From NCBI GenBank assembly GCA_050732635.1, contig JBOHRE010000014.1, forward strand, positions 1-46,906: a stretch of DNA of 46,906 nt. Reading direction: 5' to 3'. Below, piece after piece: positions 15,222-22,725 of this stretch. How positions within the stretch are numbered: the stretch's first letter is position 1; the number at the start of each line of letters is the position of its first letter. This DNA is from JBOHRE01 sp050732635 (GTDB taxonomy: Bacteria; Gemmatimonadota; Gemmatimonadetes; Longimicrobiales; RSA9). The notes beneath the pieces are model-generated. The model was not told the DNA's origin. It made no database searches and saw only the letters and a program-made list of their open reading frames with translations. A program made the translations under genes and the position numbers.

Positions 15222-16544
15222 TCAAGGTTGCTCTGCCAGCGCGGCCGGGATCTCGGCCGTGCCAGGATCCGCGGAGAGCAACGGAATCGCTTCGGCGACG
15301 TCGCCCGCTGCGAGTGACTCGGCTGACTCCGGCACGATGAGGAGCGCGTCGGCCGCCACCATTGAACTGAGCATGCCGGATCCCTGCGGCCCGGTAAGCC
15401 GGGCCACTACCTCGCCGGCGCGCGTCTCGATCCGGACCCGCAGGAACTGTGTCATACCGCGCCTGGAGTCGACCCTCTCGGCGAGGCGGACGCGGACGGT
15501 CGCGGGGAACACGTCCTCGCGGCCGAGCAGGCGGCGCAGCCCGGGCTTGGCCATGACCTCGAACGTGACCAGCGCCGACACCGGGTTGCCCGGCAGTCCG
15601 AACACGTAGATCGGTGCGGCGCGCTCGCGCTCGAGCAGGCCGAATGACAATGGACTGCCAGGGCGCATCCTGACCCGCCAGAAATCGAAGCGAAACCCCA
15701 GCCGTTCGAGGACGTCCTTCATGCGATCGTGATCGCCGACGCTCGCGCCGGCCGTGGTGATCAGGACGTCGCAGTCGAGGCCGCGCTCGACGGCCGCCGC
15801 GATCGCTGTATCGGCATCGGCCGCGATCCCCAGCGGCACCGGCACGCAGCCGGCGCCACGCAGCGCGGCGGCCAGTGCGTAGCTGTTCGAGTCGGCGATG
15901 CGGCGGCCGCTGACGAGCTCGTCGAGCGCATCGGGCGCGACCAGCTCATCGCCATTCGACAGCACCGCCACGCGGGGCGCAGGGTGCACGCCAACGCGGG
16001 TGCGGCCGATGGCCGCGAGCACACCGATCTCGGCGGCGCGCAGCCGCCGGCCGGCCGTCACCACGCGTGCGCCCGGCGTAATGTCCTCACCCGCGCGTCG
16101 CACGTTGCGTCCCGCGTCGTCGGCGCGCAGGATCCGGACTGCGTAGGGCGGCTCGCCACCGCTCGTGCCCGCCAGGTCGGTGTGCTCGAGTCGGATCACG
16201 GTGTCTGCGCCCGCCGGAATCGGCGCCCCCGTCATCACACGTGCTGCAACGCCGCGCCGCAGCTCGCGCGACGGCACGGCGCCCGCCGGGACCTCCTCGA
16301 TCACCTGCAGTGTCACCGGCGCAGTCTCGCTCGCGGCGCGCACGTCCGCCGCCCGCGCAGCAAAGCCGTCCATCGCGCTGTTGTCCCACGGCGGGTGCGC
16401 GACGGCGGAGACCACGTCTTCCGCGAGCACGAGGCCCACGGCATCCAGGAGCGGCAGCTCGATCGGCGCGAGCGGCGTCATGAGCTCGACGATACGGCGC
16501 ATGGCCACGCCGGCAGTCAACCAGTCGGCAGCGCGAGGCATCAC
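15222..16544 (-). CDS. moeA: Molybdopterin molybdenumtransferase MoeA
   Basis: A 440-residue protein of normal MoeA length that inserts molybdate (or tungstate) into molybdopterin-AMP. Domain markers in order: PLLDAVGLVLAEDV, HPPWDNSAMDGFA, RVMTGAPIPAGADTVI, RVAVLSNGDELV, VLITTAGASVGDHDRMKDVL, RPGSPLSFG, YVFGLPGNPVSALVTFE. It is last in the tup-fdhD-mobA-moeA run; its ATG overlaps the mobA stop (ATGA), implying translational coupling. With MobA and FdhD it supplies the pterin cofactor for formate-dehydrogenase-like enzymes not encoded in the window. Confidence 0.93.
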   Translation of the reverse strand: MMPRAADWLTAGVAMRRIVELMTPLAPIELPLLDAVGLVLAEDVVSAVAHPPWDNSAMDGFAARAADVRAASETAPVTLQVIEEVPAGAVPSRELRRGVAARVMTGAPIPAGADTVIRLEHTDLAGTSGGEPPYAVRILRADDAGRNVRRAGEDITPGARVVTAGRRLRAAEIGVLAAIGRTRVGVHPAPRVAVLSNGDELVAPDALDELVSGRRIADSNSYALAAALRGAGCVPVPLGIAADADTAIAAAVERGLDCDVLITTAGASVGDHDRMKDVLERLGFRFDFWRVRMRPGSPLSFGLLERERAAPIYVFGLPGNPVSALVTFEVMAKPGLRRLLGREDVFPATVRVRLAERVDSRRGMTQFLRVRIETRAGEVVARLTGPQGSGMLSSMVAADALLIVPESAESLAAGDVAEAIPLLSADPGTAEIPAALAEQP

Positions 16545-17194
16545 CGCCCGGACTCGCCGAGTGTCGCGTCTGCAACGGCCCGCTCCGCGGGCGTGTTGAC
16601 GTTCATGAAAAGGCGTTCCGGAGCGCCGTAAAGGGACACCTCCGCGAGCGGCAGGCGCTGCACCCGGACTTCCGGCCAGAACGCGATCGCGCGGCGATCG
16701 CCGCGCGCCGCCGCGGCCTCGATCGGGCCAATGCAGCCACGGCCGTAGATGGCGCAGAGGGGCTCGACGCCGCGTCGCCCGGAGCTTTCCGGAGCCACGA
16801 TGTCTGGCGAGCCCGCCGGACCGCCGGCGTCCTCACGCAGCCGCCGCAGACGCAGGAGCAGCCGCGGCTCGATGAACGGCATGTCGCAGGCAACGACCAA
16901 CGCACCGACCGCCCCGATCTCGCGCGCGTACGACAGTGCAGCATGGATCCCCCCCAACACGCCGGTCCCGATGAGCGCATCGGATCGCACCGGAAAGCCG
17001 AGCGCGGCGTAAGCCTCTGGCTCGTTCGCAATGACGACGATCGGTTCGGCGGCCTCGGCGACGGCGCGGATCACGCGCTCGATCAGACGCACGCCACCGA
17101 CGCTGGCGAAGGCCTTCGGCGAGCCATAGCGGCGGCTGCGACCGCCAGCCAGAATGGCGCCGACCAGCGTATCGGCGTCAGGCATCCGCCGCAT
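16541..17194 (-). CDS. mobA: Molybdenum cofactor guanylyltransferase MobA
   Basis: A 217-residue nucleotidyltransferase. It has the N-terminal GTP-binding LVGAILAGGRSRRYGSPKAF, VVIANEPEAYAALGFPV, a GVLGGIHAAL turn, VVACDMPFIEP and VNTPAE at the end, all typical of MobA, which attaches GMP to Mo-molybdopterin to make the bis-MGD cofactor. Start is taken at ATG 17194; ATG 17185 is equally possible, and neither has a strong Shine-Dalgarno, as expected for a gene that overlaps the fdhD end and is translated by coupling. Its stop overlaps the moeA ATG. Confidence 0.9.
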   Translation of the reverse strand: MRRMPDADTLVGAILAGGRSRRYGSPKAFASVGGVRLIERVIRAVAEAAEPIVVIANEPEAYAALGFPVRSDALIGTGVLGGIHAALSYAREIGAVGALVVACDMPFIEPRLLLRLRRLREDAGGPAGSPDIVAPESSGRRGVEPLCAIYGRGCIGPIEAAAARGDRRAIAFWPEVRVQRLPLAEVSLYGAPERLFMNVNTPAERAVADATLGESGR

Positions 17195-17918
17195 GGGCCG
17201 CCGGGGTGGGTGCGAACAGCTTCGGCTGCGCCCCCGTCGCCCGCGCCAGCAGTGGCAGGCCCGACAGGCCGGCGAGCTCGAGCGCGAGGCTCGTCGGCAC
17301 CGAGCGGCTGGCCAGCCACGCCAGACCGGCGCGCCCGGCCTTGAGCGCGATGCCTGCACTGACCCGCGAGGAGATGACCAGGCCGCAGTGCCCGAGTGGC
17401 AGGCCTGCGAGTAGCGCGCCCCCGATCACGATGTCCGCCGCGTTGTGGCGACCGACGTCCTCGGCGTGCTCGACGATGCGCCCGGCGAGGACCAGCGCAG
17501 CCGTGTGCAGTCCGCCGGTTGCCTGATAGCGCGCGGCCCGCGTGTACAGCTCGCCGAACAGCTCGCTGAGCCGCTCCCGTGTGGGCGGCGAGTCGCCTCC
17601 GGCGCGCCCGCGCAGGCGCTCGGGTTCACAATCGAGAAAGTGGCGCGCGCCACACCCCTGCAGGGCCGCGTGCGCGCTGTGAGCGCGCGCACGCTGCTCC
17701 GCCTCGGTCGTGAGTTGCACGCGTACGCGATCCGCCCGGCCGCGGCCGACATCCAGCTCGAGGGCCACGAGATCCGCGGTGCCATCGATCGCGCCGCTCG
17801 CGAGTAACCACCCGGCGGCGAGCGCGTCCGCACGACCCGGGGTCCAGCTCCAGACGTGAATGCGCCCACACAGCTCCAGCCGAAAGGGCCGCTCCTCGAC
17901 TGCCGCGGTCTCGCGCAT
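17178..17918 (-). CDS. fdhD: Formate dehydrogenase accessory sulfurtransferase FdhD
   Basis: A 246-residue divergent FdhD. In the studied enterobacterial system FdhD passes sulfur from IscS to the bis-MGD cofactor of formate dehydrogenase. Diagnostic motifs are ATGGLHTAAL, EDVGRHNAADIVIGGALL, ISSRVSAGIALKAGRAG and SVPTSLALELA. The usual CxxC active loop reads C89-G-A-R, so only the first cysteine is kept, and the N-terminal domain is shorter and less conserved than normal. Start ATG 17918 shares one base with the stop of the upstream YIP1 gene (TGATG). Points to a W/Mo formate dehydrogenase elsewhere in the genome. Confidence 0.86.
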   Translation of the reverse strand: MRETAAVEERPFRLELCGRIHVWSWTPGRADALAAGWLLASGAIDGTADLVALELDVGRGRADRVRVQLTTEAEQRARAHSAHAALQGCGARHFLDCEPERLRGRAGGDSPPTRERLSELFGELYTRAARYQATGGLHTAALVLAGRIVEHAEDVGRHNAADIVIGGALLAGLPLGHCGLVISSRVSAGIALKAGRAGLAWLASRSVPTSLALELAGLSGLPLLARATGAQPKLFAPTPAAHAADA

Positions 17919-18451
17919 CAGCTCATTCGCGGATCGATGCCGAGGATCCAGGCCGCGAGCAGCGCGACCAGCAGGTATGCGAACCAGCCCAGCAGCGCAG
18001 TGCCGATGGCACGGCCGGTGCTGAAATCGAGCGCCTGCCGGATCGCGATGATGCCGGCGACCAGGATCCACACCCCCACCACGACCCGCGCGATCCAGCC
18101 GAGCAGCGGCACGATTCCCAGCAGGTAGAGCACGCCCGGCGATTGCGCGAACCCGATCGTGCGTAGCAGCTCGCCCCAGGTCGCCGTGCCCCCCAACAGC
18201 TTGTCGCCGATCAGGTAGGTGACGCCGGACCAGATCAACCACCCGAGGAAAGCGCCGATCAATGCGGCGATGAACCCGCCGCTGCCCTGTGCAGCGCCAC
18301 CGATCGCCGCGCAGATGCTGACGATCGCCACCACCCCGGCCGCTTGGCTCGTCGCGGTGGTGTCGGCCTCGACCTCCTCGTACACGCTGATGTCCAGCCT
18401 TGCGGCGCCGACCATGCGCTCGACCAGCGAGCGTCGCGCAACGACGTTCAT
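17918..18451 (-). CDS. YIP1-family integral membrane protein
   Basis: A 177-residue membrane protein with about five hydrophobic segments (AAGVVAIVSICAAIGGAA, FIAALIGAFLGWLIWSG, GVLYLLGIVPLLGWIARVVV, WILVAGIIAIRQAL, ALLGWFAYLLVALLAAWIL). The LVERMVGAARLDISVYEEVEAD start, the GxxxTWGELLRTIGFAQSPG loop and the ALDFSTGRAI end match the bacterial YIP1 (PF04893) type. Molecular role unknown. It sits between the ABC ATPase (16 bp upstream) and fdhD (1-bp overlap), so it is co-transcribed with the cofactor-supply genes; a link to metal uptake or to the formate system is inferred from context only. Confidence 0.8.
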   Translation of the reverse strand: MNVVARRSLVERMVGAARLDISVYEEVEADTTATSQAAGVVAIVSICAAIGGAAQGSGGFIAALIGAFLGWLIWSGVTYLIGDKLLGGTATWGELLRTIGFAQSPGVLYLLGIVPLLGWIARVVVGVWILVAGIIAIRQALDFSTGRAIGTALLGWFAYLLVALLAAWILGIDPRMS

Positions 18452-18467
18452 CGTGTTGCTCCCGCGT

Positions 18468-19592
18468 TCAGGGACTACTGCCGCGTACTCCGGCCATACC
18501 GCTGCCGGCAGGAAAGATCCGCAACGCTGCCGCCTTCAATTGCGCCGTTGCCGACGCGCCCGGCCGCAGCTCCAGCTCGCTCGCACTCTGGCGTGTGACG
18601 GTGGCGACGAGCGCAATGTCGCCCATCAGCTTCACACGCACCACACCGGCCATCGGGATGACCGCTGTCACACGCACGTCAAAGCGATTGCGCGCGCTCG
18701 TCGCCGGCGCCTGCGGCGGTGCGACCACCACGTCCTCCGGTCGGTACGCCACATGAACCGGCGTGCCGGGATCGAGAGCCTGCCCGGCCGTGTGCACGAT
18801 TTCCAGGCGCGCTCCGCCGCGCAACCGAACGGCCGTGATACCCTGTTCGATCCGCTCGACCTGGCCGTCCAGCAGGAGCTGAGCACCCGTGATCGCAGCT
18901 ACGAACGGCGTGACCGGCTCCAACACGAGCTCGTCCGGTGTGCCGTGCTGGACGATCCGGCCCTGCTCCATGACGACCACCCGATCCGCCAGGCCGAACG
19001 CATCGAGGGGATCGTGCGTGATCAGCAGGACCGCGCCCGCCTGGGCTCGCGCGAGCCGTTCGACGTCTTCGCGCAGCCGGTCGCGCGTCGCTGGATCGAG
19101 ATTCGCCATCGGCTCGTCCAACAGCAATACGTCGGGCGACGTCGCCAGAGCCCGCCCGAGCGCCACCCGCTGGGCCTCACCGCCCGACAGGCTACCGACC
19201 GAGCGCGAGAGCTGCTGGCTCACGCCGAGCAGCTGCGCCAGCTCTCGCACTCGCACGTCGATGTCGCGCCGCGAGCGTCCGGCGGCGCGTAACGCGAAGG
19301 CAAGGTTGTCGAAGACCGTGCCGGCGAACAGGTGCGGTCGCTGGAAGACGCCGGCCAGCCTGCCTCTCGCCTTCGGGTCGCCGACGCGGAGCGGCTCGCC
19401 GTTGAGGCGGACTTCGCCTCGGCTAACCGACTCCAGCCGCAACAGAATCCGGAACAGCGTCGACTTGCCGGCACCATTGGGGCCCAGCAGCGCCACGATC
19501 TCGCCGCGTGCCAGCGTGAGCGTCTCGATGTCAACGACCAGCCGCTCGCCGTAGTGCCGCCGCAGGCCACGCGCTTCGAGCAGTGAGGTCAC
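18468..19592 (-). CDS. Tungstate/molybdate ABC transporter ATP-binding protein
   Basis: A 374-residue ABC ATPase. Walker A GPNGAGKST (37-45), signature LSGGEAQRVALGRAL, Walker B DVLLLDEPMANLDP and the switch His in LLITHDPLDAFG are intact. The C-terminal 130 residues hold a TOBE/MOP-type domain (VRVTAVIPMAGVVRVKLMGD, ATVTRQSASELELRPG), typical of oxyanion importers. It powers uptake with the TupB-like permease: its GTG at 19592 overlaps the permease stop (GTGA). Named by analogy to TupC/ModC; tungstate is preferred because the binding protein is TupA-like. Confidence 0.88.
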   Translation of the reverse strand: MTSLLEARGLRRHYGERLVVDIETLTLARGEIVALLGPNGAGKSTLFRILLRLESVSRGEVRLNGEPLRVGDPKARGRLAGVFQRPHLFAGTVFDNLAFALRAAGRSRRDIDVRVRELAQLLGVSQQLSRSVGSLSGGEAQRVALGRALATSPDVLLLDEPMANLDPATRDRLREDVERLARAQAGAVLLITHDPLDAFGLADRVVVMEQGRIVQHGTPDELVLEPVTPFVAAITGAQLLLDGQVERIEQGITAVRLRGGARLEIVHTAGQALDPGTPVHVAYRPEDVVVAPPQAPATSARNRFDVRVTAVIPMAGVVRVKLMGDIALVATVTRQSASELELRPGASATAQLKAAALRIFPAGSGMAGVRGSSP

Positions 19593-20308
19593 GCCCAGGG
19601 CCGGTCCAGAGACGAGTCTGTCGCGCCCTGTTGGGCCCTGGTGAGCAGCAGGTTCACCACGAAGGCGAGGAGCAGCAGAATGCCGCCCAGGGCGAGGGCC
19701 AGGCCGAAGTTGCCACGCCGGGTCTCCAGCACGATCGCCGTCGTCATGACCCGCGTTTCGCCGACGATGTTGCCGCCGACCATCATCACGGCGCCGACCT
19801 CGGAGATCACGGCGCCGAAGCCGGCGACCACGGCCGCGACCAGGCCGAGCCGCGCCTCCCGTACGTGGACCCACAGTGCGCGGAGTCGCGAGGCCCCGAG
19901 CGCCCGCGCCTGCCAGCGCACATCCGGCGGCACGGCCTGCACGGCGGCGAGTGTGATGCCGGCGACGTACGGCGCGGCCAGCAGCGCTTGAGCGGTGATC
20001 ATCGCCGCCGGTGTGAAGAGCCAGCCCAGCCCGCCCAATGGCCCCTGCCGGGACAGCATCAGGTACACGAACAGCCCCACCACCACGGGTGGCAGCGCGA
20101 ACCCCGTGTGGATCAGCGTGATCGCGACGCGGCGGCCCCTGAAGCGACCGATACCCACGGCGATGCCGACGGGCAGTCCCAGCACCACACCGAGCAGAAC
20201 GGCACTGCCGGAGATGGCCAGCGACCGGGCGACGATGTCGAGCAGGTAGCGGTCCGCCGCGAAGATCAGGTGGATCGCGGCGGCGAGCGCATCCAGAAGA
20301 AGGTCCAC
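19589..20308 (-). CDS. tupB: Tungstate ABC transporter permease (TupB-like)
   Basis: A 239-residue permease with five to six membrane segments: SLAISGSAVLLGVVLGLPVG, ITLIHTGFALPPVVVGLFVY, the cytoplasmic coupling loop ARALGASRLRALWVHVREAR, GAVISEVGAVMMVGGNIVGE and FGLALALGGILLLLAFVVNL. The GAVMMVGGNIVGETRVMTTAIVLE region (two adjoining blocks) is characteristic of TupB. The GTG at 20308 is chosen as start because it yields the family N-terminus VDLLLDAL; the frame further upstream overlaps tupA. It carries tungstate across the inner membrane. Confidence 0.87.
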   Translation of the reverse strand: MDLLLDALAAAIHLIFAADRYLLDIVARSLAISGSAVLLGVVLGLPVGIAVGIGRFRGRRVAITLIHTGFALPPVVVGLFVYLMLSRQGPLGGLGWLFTPAAMITAQALLAAPYVAGITLAAVQAVPPDVRWQARALGASRLRALWVHVREARLGLVAAVVAGFGAVISEVGAVMMVGGNIVGETRVMTTAIVLETRRGNFGLALALGGILLLLAFVVNLLLTRAQQGATDSSLDRPWA

Positions 20309-20330
20309 GGCTCCGGCCGGTAACGGCGGC

Positions 20331-21161
20331 TCAGTGAGCTGAGTGATCCCGCGCAGGAACGAACAACGGTCTGCCTTCGGTGCCGCCGCCGAAGGTGCGA
20401 ATCCTACGTGCGGCATCGGCGGAGCGCAGCCAGTCGGCGAGCCGGCGCGCCGGCACCGATTGCGCGGCTCGCTTGGATATCGTCAGGCCGTACGGATTGG
20501 CCAGCCGGCGGTCGTCGGTGAACAGCGCGGGCTGGGCCGCGCCGGTCCGTAGCCACGTCGGCCGGTCCGCCAGCGCGTACGCGTCGCGTTCCATGGCCAG
20601 CCGCAGGGCGTCCGCCATGCCGATGCCAGCCTCGATATACCAGTGCGGGGTCGCGCCACCACGCTGCAGCTCGACGCCCGCCCCGCGCCACAGCGCCAGC
20701 TCGCGACGGTGCGTGCCGCTGTCGTCGCCCCGTGAGACGAATGGGGCGCCCGCGTCGGCAATGCGTCGAAAGGCGTCGATGGCGTCGCCCGCCTCACTCA
20801 CCCCCGCGGGATCTGCTGGCGGACCGACGATCTGATACGTGCTGCGCATCACCGTGTGGCGCTCGGTTGCGCTGCCGCGCTCGACCAGCCGTGTCTCTGC
20901 GACGGAGTCATGAGTCAGAGCGACGTCGATGTCGCCACGCTCGAGCATGGCCAGGATGTCGCCCGTTCCGCCGACGATCACCCGCGGTCGGGCACCGCCG
21001 GCGTTCGCGAAGCCTTCGATCAGCAGGTCGAGGAGTCCGGAATCCTCGAGCGTGGTCGTGGCGCCCAGGGTCGATCGCTCACCCAGTGAGCCACCGCAGG
21101 CGACGGCAGCCAGCAGCGCGCCAACGTTCCCGGCTCGGCCCAGTCGACCGCAGCCGGGCAC
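20331..21161 (-). CDS. tupA: Tungstate-binding lipoprotein (TupA-like)
   Basis: A 276-residue periplasmic binding protein. The N-terminus is a lipoprotein signal with lipobox LAAVAC (Cys22), so it is membrane-anchored. The mature part shows the TupA signatures TLGATTTLEDSGLLDLLIE, VGGTGDILAMLERGDIDVAL, TYQIVGPPADPAGV, APFVSRGDDSGTHRRELALW, HWYIEAGIGMADAL and LANPYGLTIS. TupA binds tungstate with very high affinity in the systems studied, so the importer probably prefers W over Mo. Start is GTG 21161, with a GGCGGGC just before it. It is first of the tup genes, 41 bp after the BON gene. Confidence 0.88.
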   Translation of the reverse strand: MPGCGRLGRAGNVGALLAAVACGGSLGERSTLGATTTLEDSGLLDLLIEGFANAGGARPRVIVGGTGDILAMLERGDIDVALTHDSVAETRLVERGSATERHTVMRSTYQIVGPPADPAGVSEAGDAIDAFRRIADAGAPFVSRGDDSGTHRRELALWRGAGVELQRGGATPHWYIEAGIGMADALRLAMERDAYALADRPTWLRTGAAQPALFTDDRRLANPYGLTISKRAAQSVPARRLADWLRSADAARRIRTFGGGTEGRPLFVPARDHSAH

Positions 21162-21202
21162 GCCCGCCAGCGCGTGTCGCTTGCGAACAGGCTGCCGACG
21201 GC

Positions 21203-21691
21203 TCAGTGGTTCTCGCGCGATTCCGTGCCGAGCTGGGGTGGACGGTCCGGCGGCGTGTAGGCCTCGCCCCGCTCGATCGCCCGCTGCATGTCCTGCGTGC
21301 CGTACAGCTCCCCCTCCTCGTCGCCTAGGAGGTGTTCGGCCGACGATTCCGTCAGATTTCCGGACTCGCCCAGCTCGTCCTCGACTGCGTCGTCCTCGAC
21401 GCGAGCGTCGTCGGCCGCCTCTGCGCGTTCGGCGCGGCGCGTCTCGTCGACGATCAGATCATTGCTGTAGGTGGCGACACCCAGCAGGTCGCCGAGCACC
21501 TGATCGACCTCCTGGACCTCTTCCTCGGTGCCGACGCGCCCGGAGACTCTGACCTTCCCGCCGGCCACCTCGACATCGAAGTCGTCCGGGTCGATTTCAG
21601 GACGCTCGCGCAGCCGCTCGATCACCACCTCACGCAGATCGTCGTCATCGAGGTTGCCGATATCGTCGATGTTCTCGTAGTCTCGCCGCAT
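21203..21691 (-). CDS. BON-domain protein
   Basis: A 162-residue acidic, soluble protein. Residues about 16-75 form a BON domain (DDDLREVVIERLRERPEID, VRVSGRVGTEEEVQEVDQVL, GVATYSNDLIVD), a fold found in OsmY-like and secretin-linked proteins that bind membranes or peptidoglycan. The rest is Glu/Asp-rich and disordered-looking, ending PPDRPPQLGTESREN. No signal peptide, so probably cytoplasmic. It lies 38 bp after the outer-membrane protein gene and 41 bp before tupA on the same strand. Confidence 0.78.
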   Translation of the reverse strand: MRRDYENIDDIGNLDDDDLREVVIERLRERPEIDPDDFDVEVAGGKVRVSGRVGTEEEVQEVDQVLGDLLGVATYSNDLIVDETRRAERAEAADDARVEDDAVEDELGESGNLTESSAEHLLGDEEGELYGTQDMQRAIERGEAYTPPDRPPQLGTESRENH

Positions 21692-21729
21692 TCACCCGTC
21701 TCCGGTCTCGGGGCGCCGTGCGAGCAGCC

Positions 21730-22425
21730 TCAGAAGCGAAAGCCTGCGCCGAGCGTCACGGCAACGTTTTGCAGCCATTGGCTCGTCGGCACCGTCACGT
21801 CGCGTTCCGGGAAGCCGCGCGGTGCTTCGATCTGCCATAGGTAGTCGCGGGCGTCGAGGCGCACCGTGAACCGTGGGGTGGCGAACCACTCGATGCCCGC
21901 ACCGACTTGTCCGGCGAAACTCGTGCCGGGATCATAACGGAACGATGGCTCGACCTGCTCGTTCGGTTCCGAGTCGCCGGTGTGGACCACCAGCCCGGCG
22001 CCGGCCACCACGTACGGCGCCAAACGGTACCAGGTACGCGGGCCCGTGAGGTCGAAACGCAGCCCCGCGTCGACGATCGCCAGCACGGTCTCCGCCTCAC
22101 CGACCTGCGTGAACCCGGTGTCCTGCGGCACCGTGTCCATCACGGCACGTGTCGTGGGGAATGCCGACACGCCGGCCTCGATATTGAACGGACCGCTGAG
22201 GCGAAAATCCCAACGCAGGCCGCCGAGCGTGCCCGAGGCCGGGCCGAGATTCAGCGCACCTTCATCGGTCCAGATGTGACCGGCAAAGGCGGAGACGTGA
22301 TGACGCGACTCGACGAACCGGTAGGGCGAGCTCACCGACTGTCCAGCAGCGGCGGCCGGCAACGCGAGCAGGAGCGTAAAGGCGAGCATCAGCGGCCGCG
22401 GCCGCGGCTGAATCAAGGGTCGCAT
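21730..22425 (-). CDS. Outer-membrane beta-barrel protein
   Basis: A 231-residue exported protein: signal peptide MLAFTLLLALPAAAAGQ (after a short basic lead), then alternating amphipathic strands (HHVSAFAGHIW, LGGLRWDFRLSGPFNIEAG, TWYRLAPYVVAGAGLVVH, AGQVGAGIEWFATPRFTVRLD in two blocks) and a C-terminal NVAVTLGAGFRF ending in Phe, the BAM recognition signature. Length and strand count suggest an OmpA/OmpW-like 8-strand barrel. Function unknown. Start ATG 22425 is inferred from the signal peptide; no good Shine-Dalgarno. Divergent from the metalloprotease gene, with 300 bp between. Confidence 0.75.
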   Translation of the reverse strand: MRPLIQPRPRPLMLAFTLLLALPAAAAGQSVSSPYRFVESRHHVSAFAGHIWTDEGALNLGPASGTLGGLRWDFRLSGPFNIEAGVSAFPTTRAVMDTVPQDTGFTQVGEAETVLAIVDAGLRFDLTGPRTWYRLAPYVVAGAGLVVHTGDSEPNEQVEPSFRYDPGTSFAGQVGAGIEWFATPRFTVRLDARDYLWQIEAPRGFPERDVTVPTSQWLQNVAVTLGAGFRF

Positions 22426-22505
22426 GTTCACGAGTCGATGGGCCAGAAAATCGAGCGCGCAACGTAGATGCAGGTTCAACGGTCCGGCAAGTCGCTGCGC
22501 GCTTC

Positions 22506-22535
22506 TTGACGCCCACCGACGCGCTCGCCTACCAT
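22506..22535 (+). promoter_or_regulatory. Candidate promoter of the metalloprotease gene
   Basis: TTGACG (22506-22511) and TACCAT (22530-22535) are 18 bp apart, the best sigma-70-like pair in the 300-bp divergent region. Transcription would start near 22542, leaving a leader of about 184 nt before the ATG at 22726. Confidence 0.5.
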
Positions 22536-22591
22536 CCGCGTCCCGCTCGTTCCTCGCACCGCCTATCACCGATCGCACCCGGGAGTTCCGG

Positions 22592-22705
22592 ATGAAGCCG
22601 TCCACGACCTTTGCGTCCTCCCGAGCACCGGCCACACCGCGCTGCCGCGGTGCGAATTCTGCACGTCCGGGGTGTACCGTCCCGCGCCGGCCGGCCCGGA
22701 CGTAG
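22592..22705 (+). CDS. Possible 37-aa leader ORF
   Basis: ATG 22592 follows GGGAG (22581-22585) at good spacing and opens a 37-codon frame (MKPSTTFASSRAPATPRCRG and on) ending at TAG 22703-22705, 20 bp before the metalloprotease start. The peptide is Arg/Pro/Ala-rich like shadow translations, so coding is doubtful; the clean ribosome site and the position in the leader are the only support. Confidence 0.25.
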   Translation: MKPSTTFASSRAPATPRCRGANSARPGCTVPRRPART

Positions 22706-22725
22706 ACCTTCGAGCGTCGACTCGC

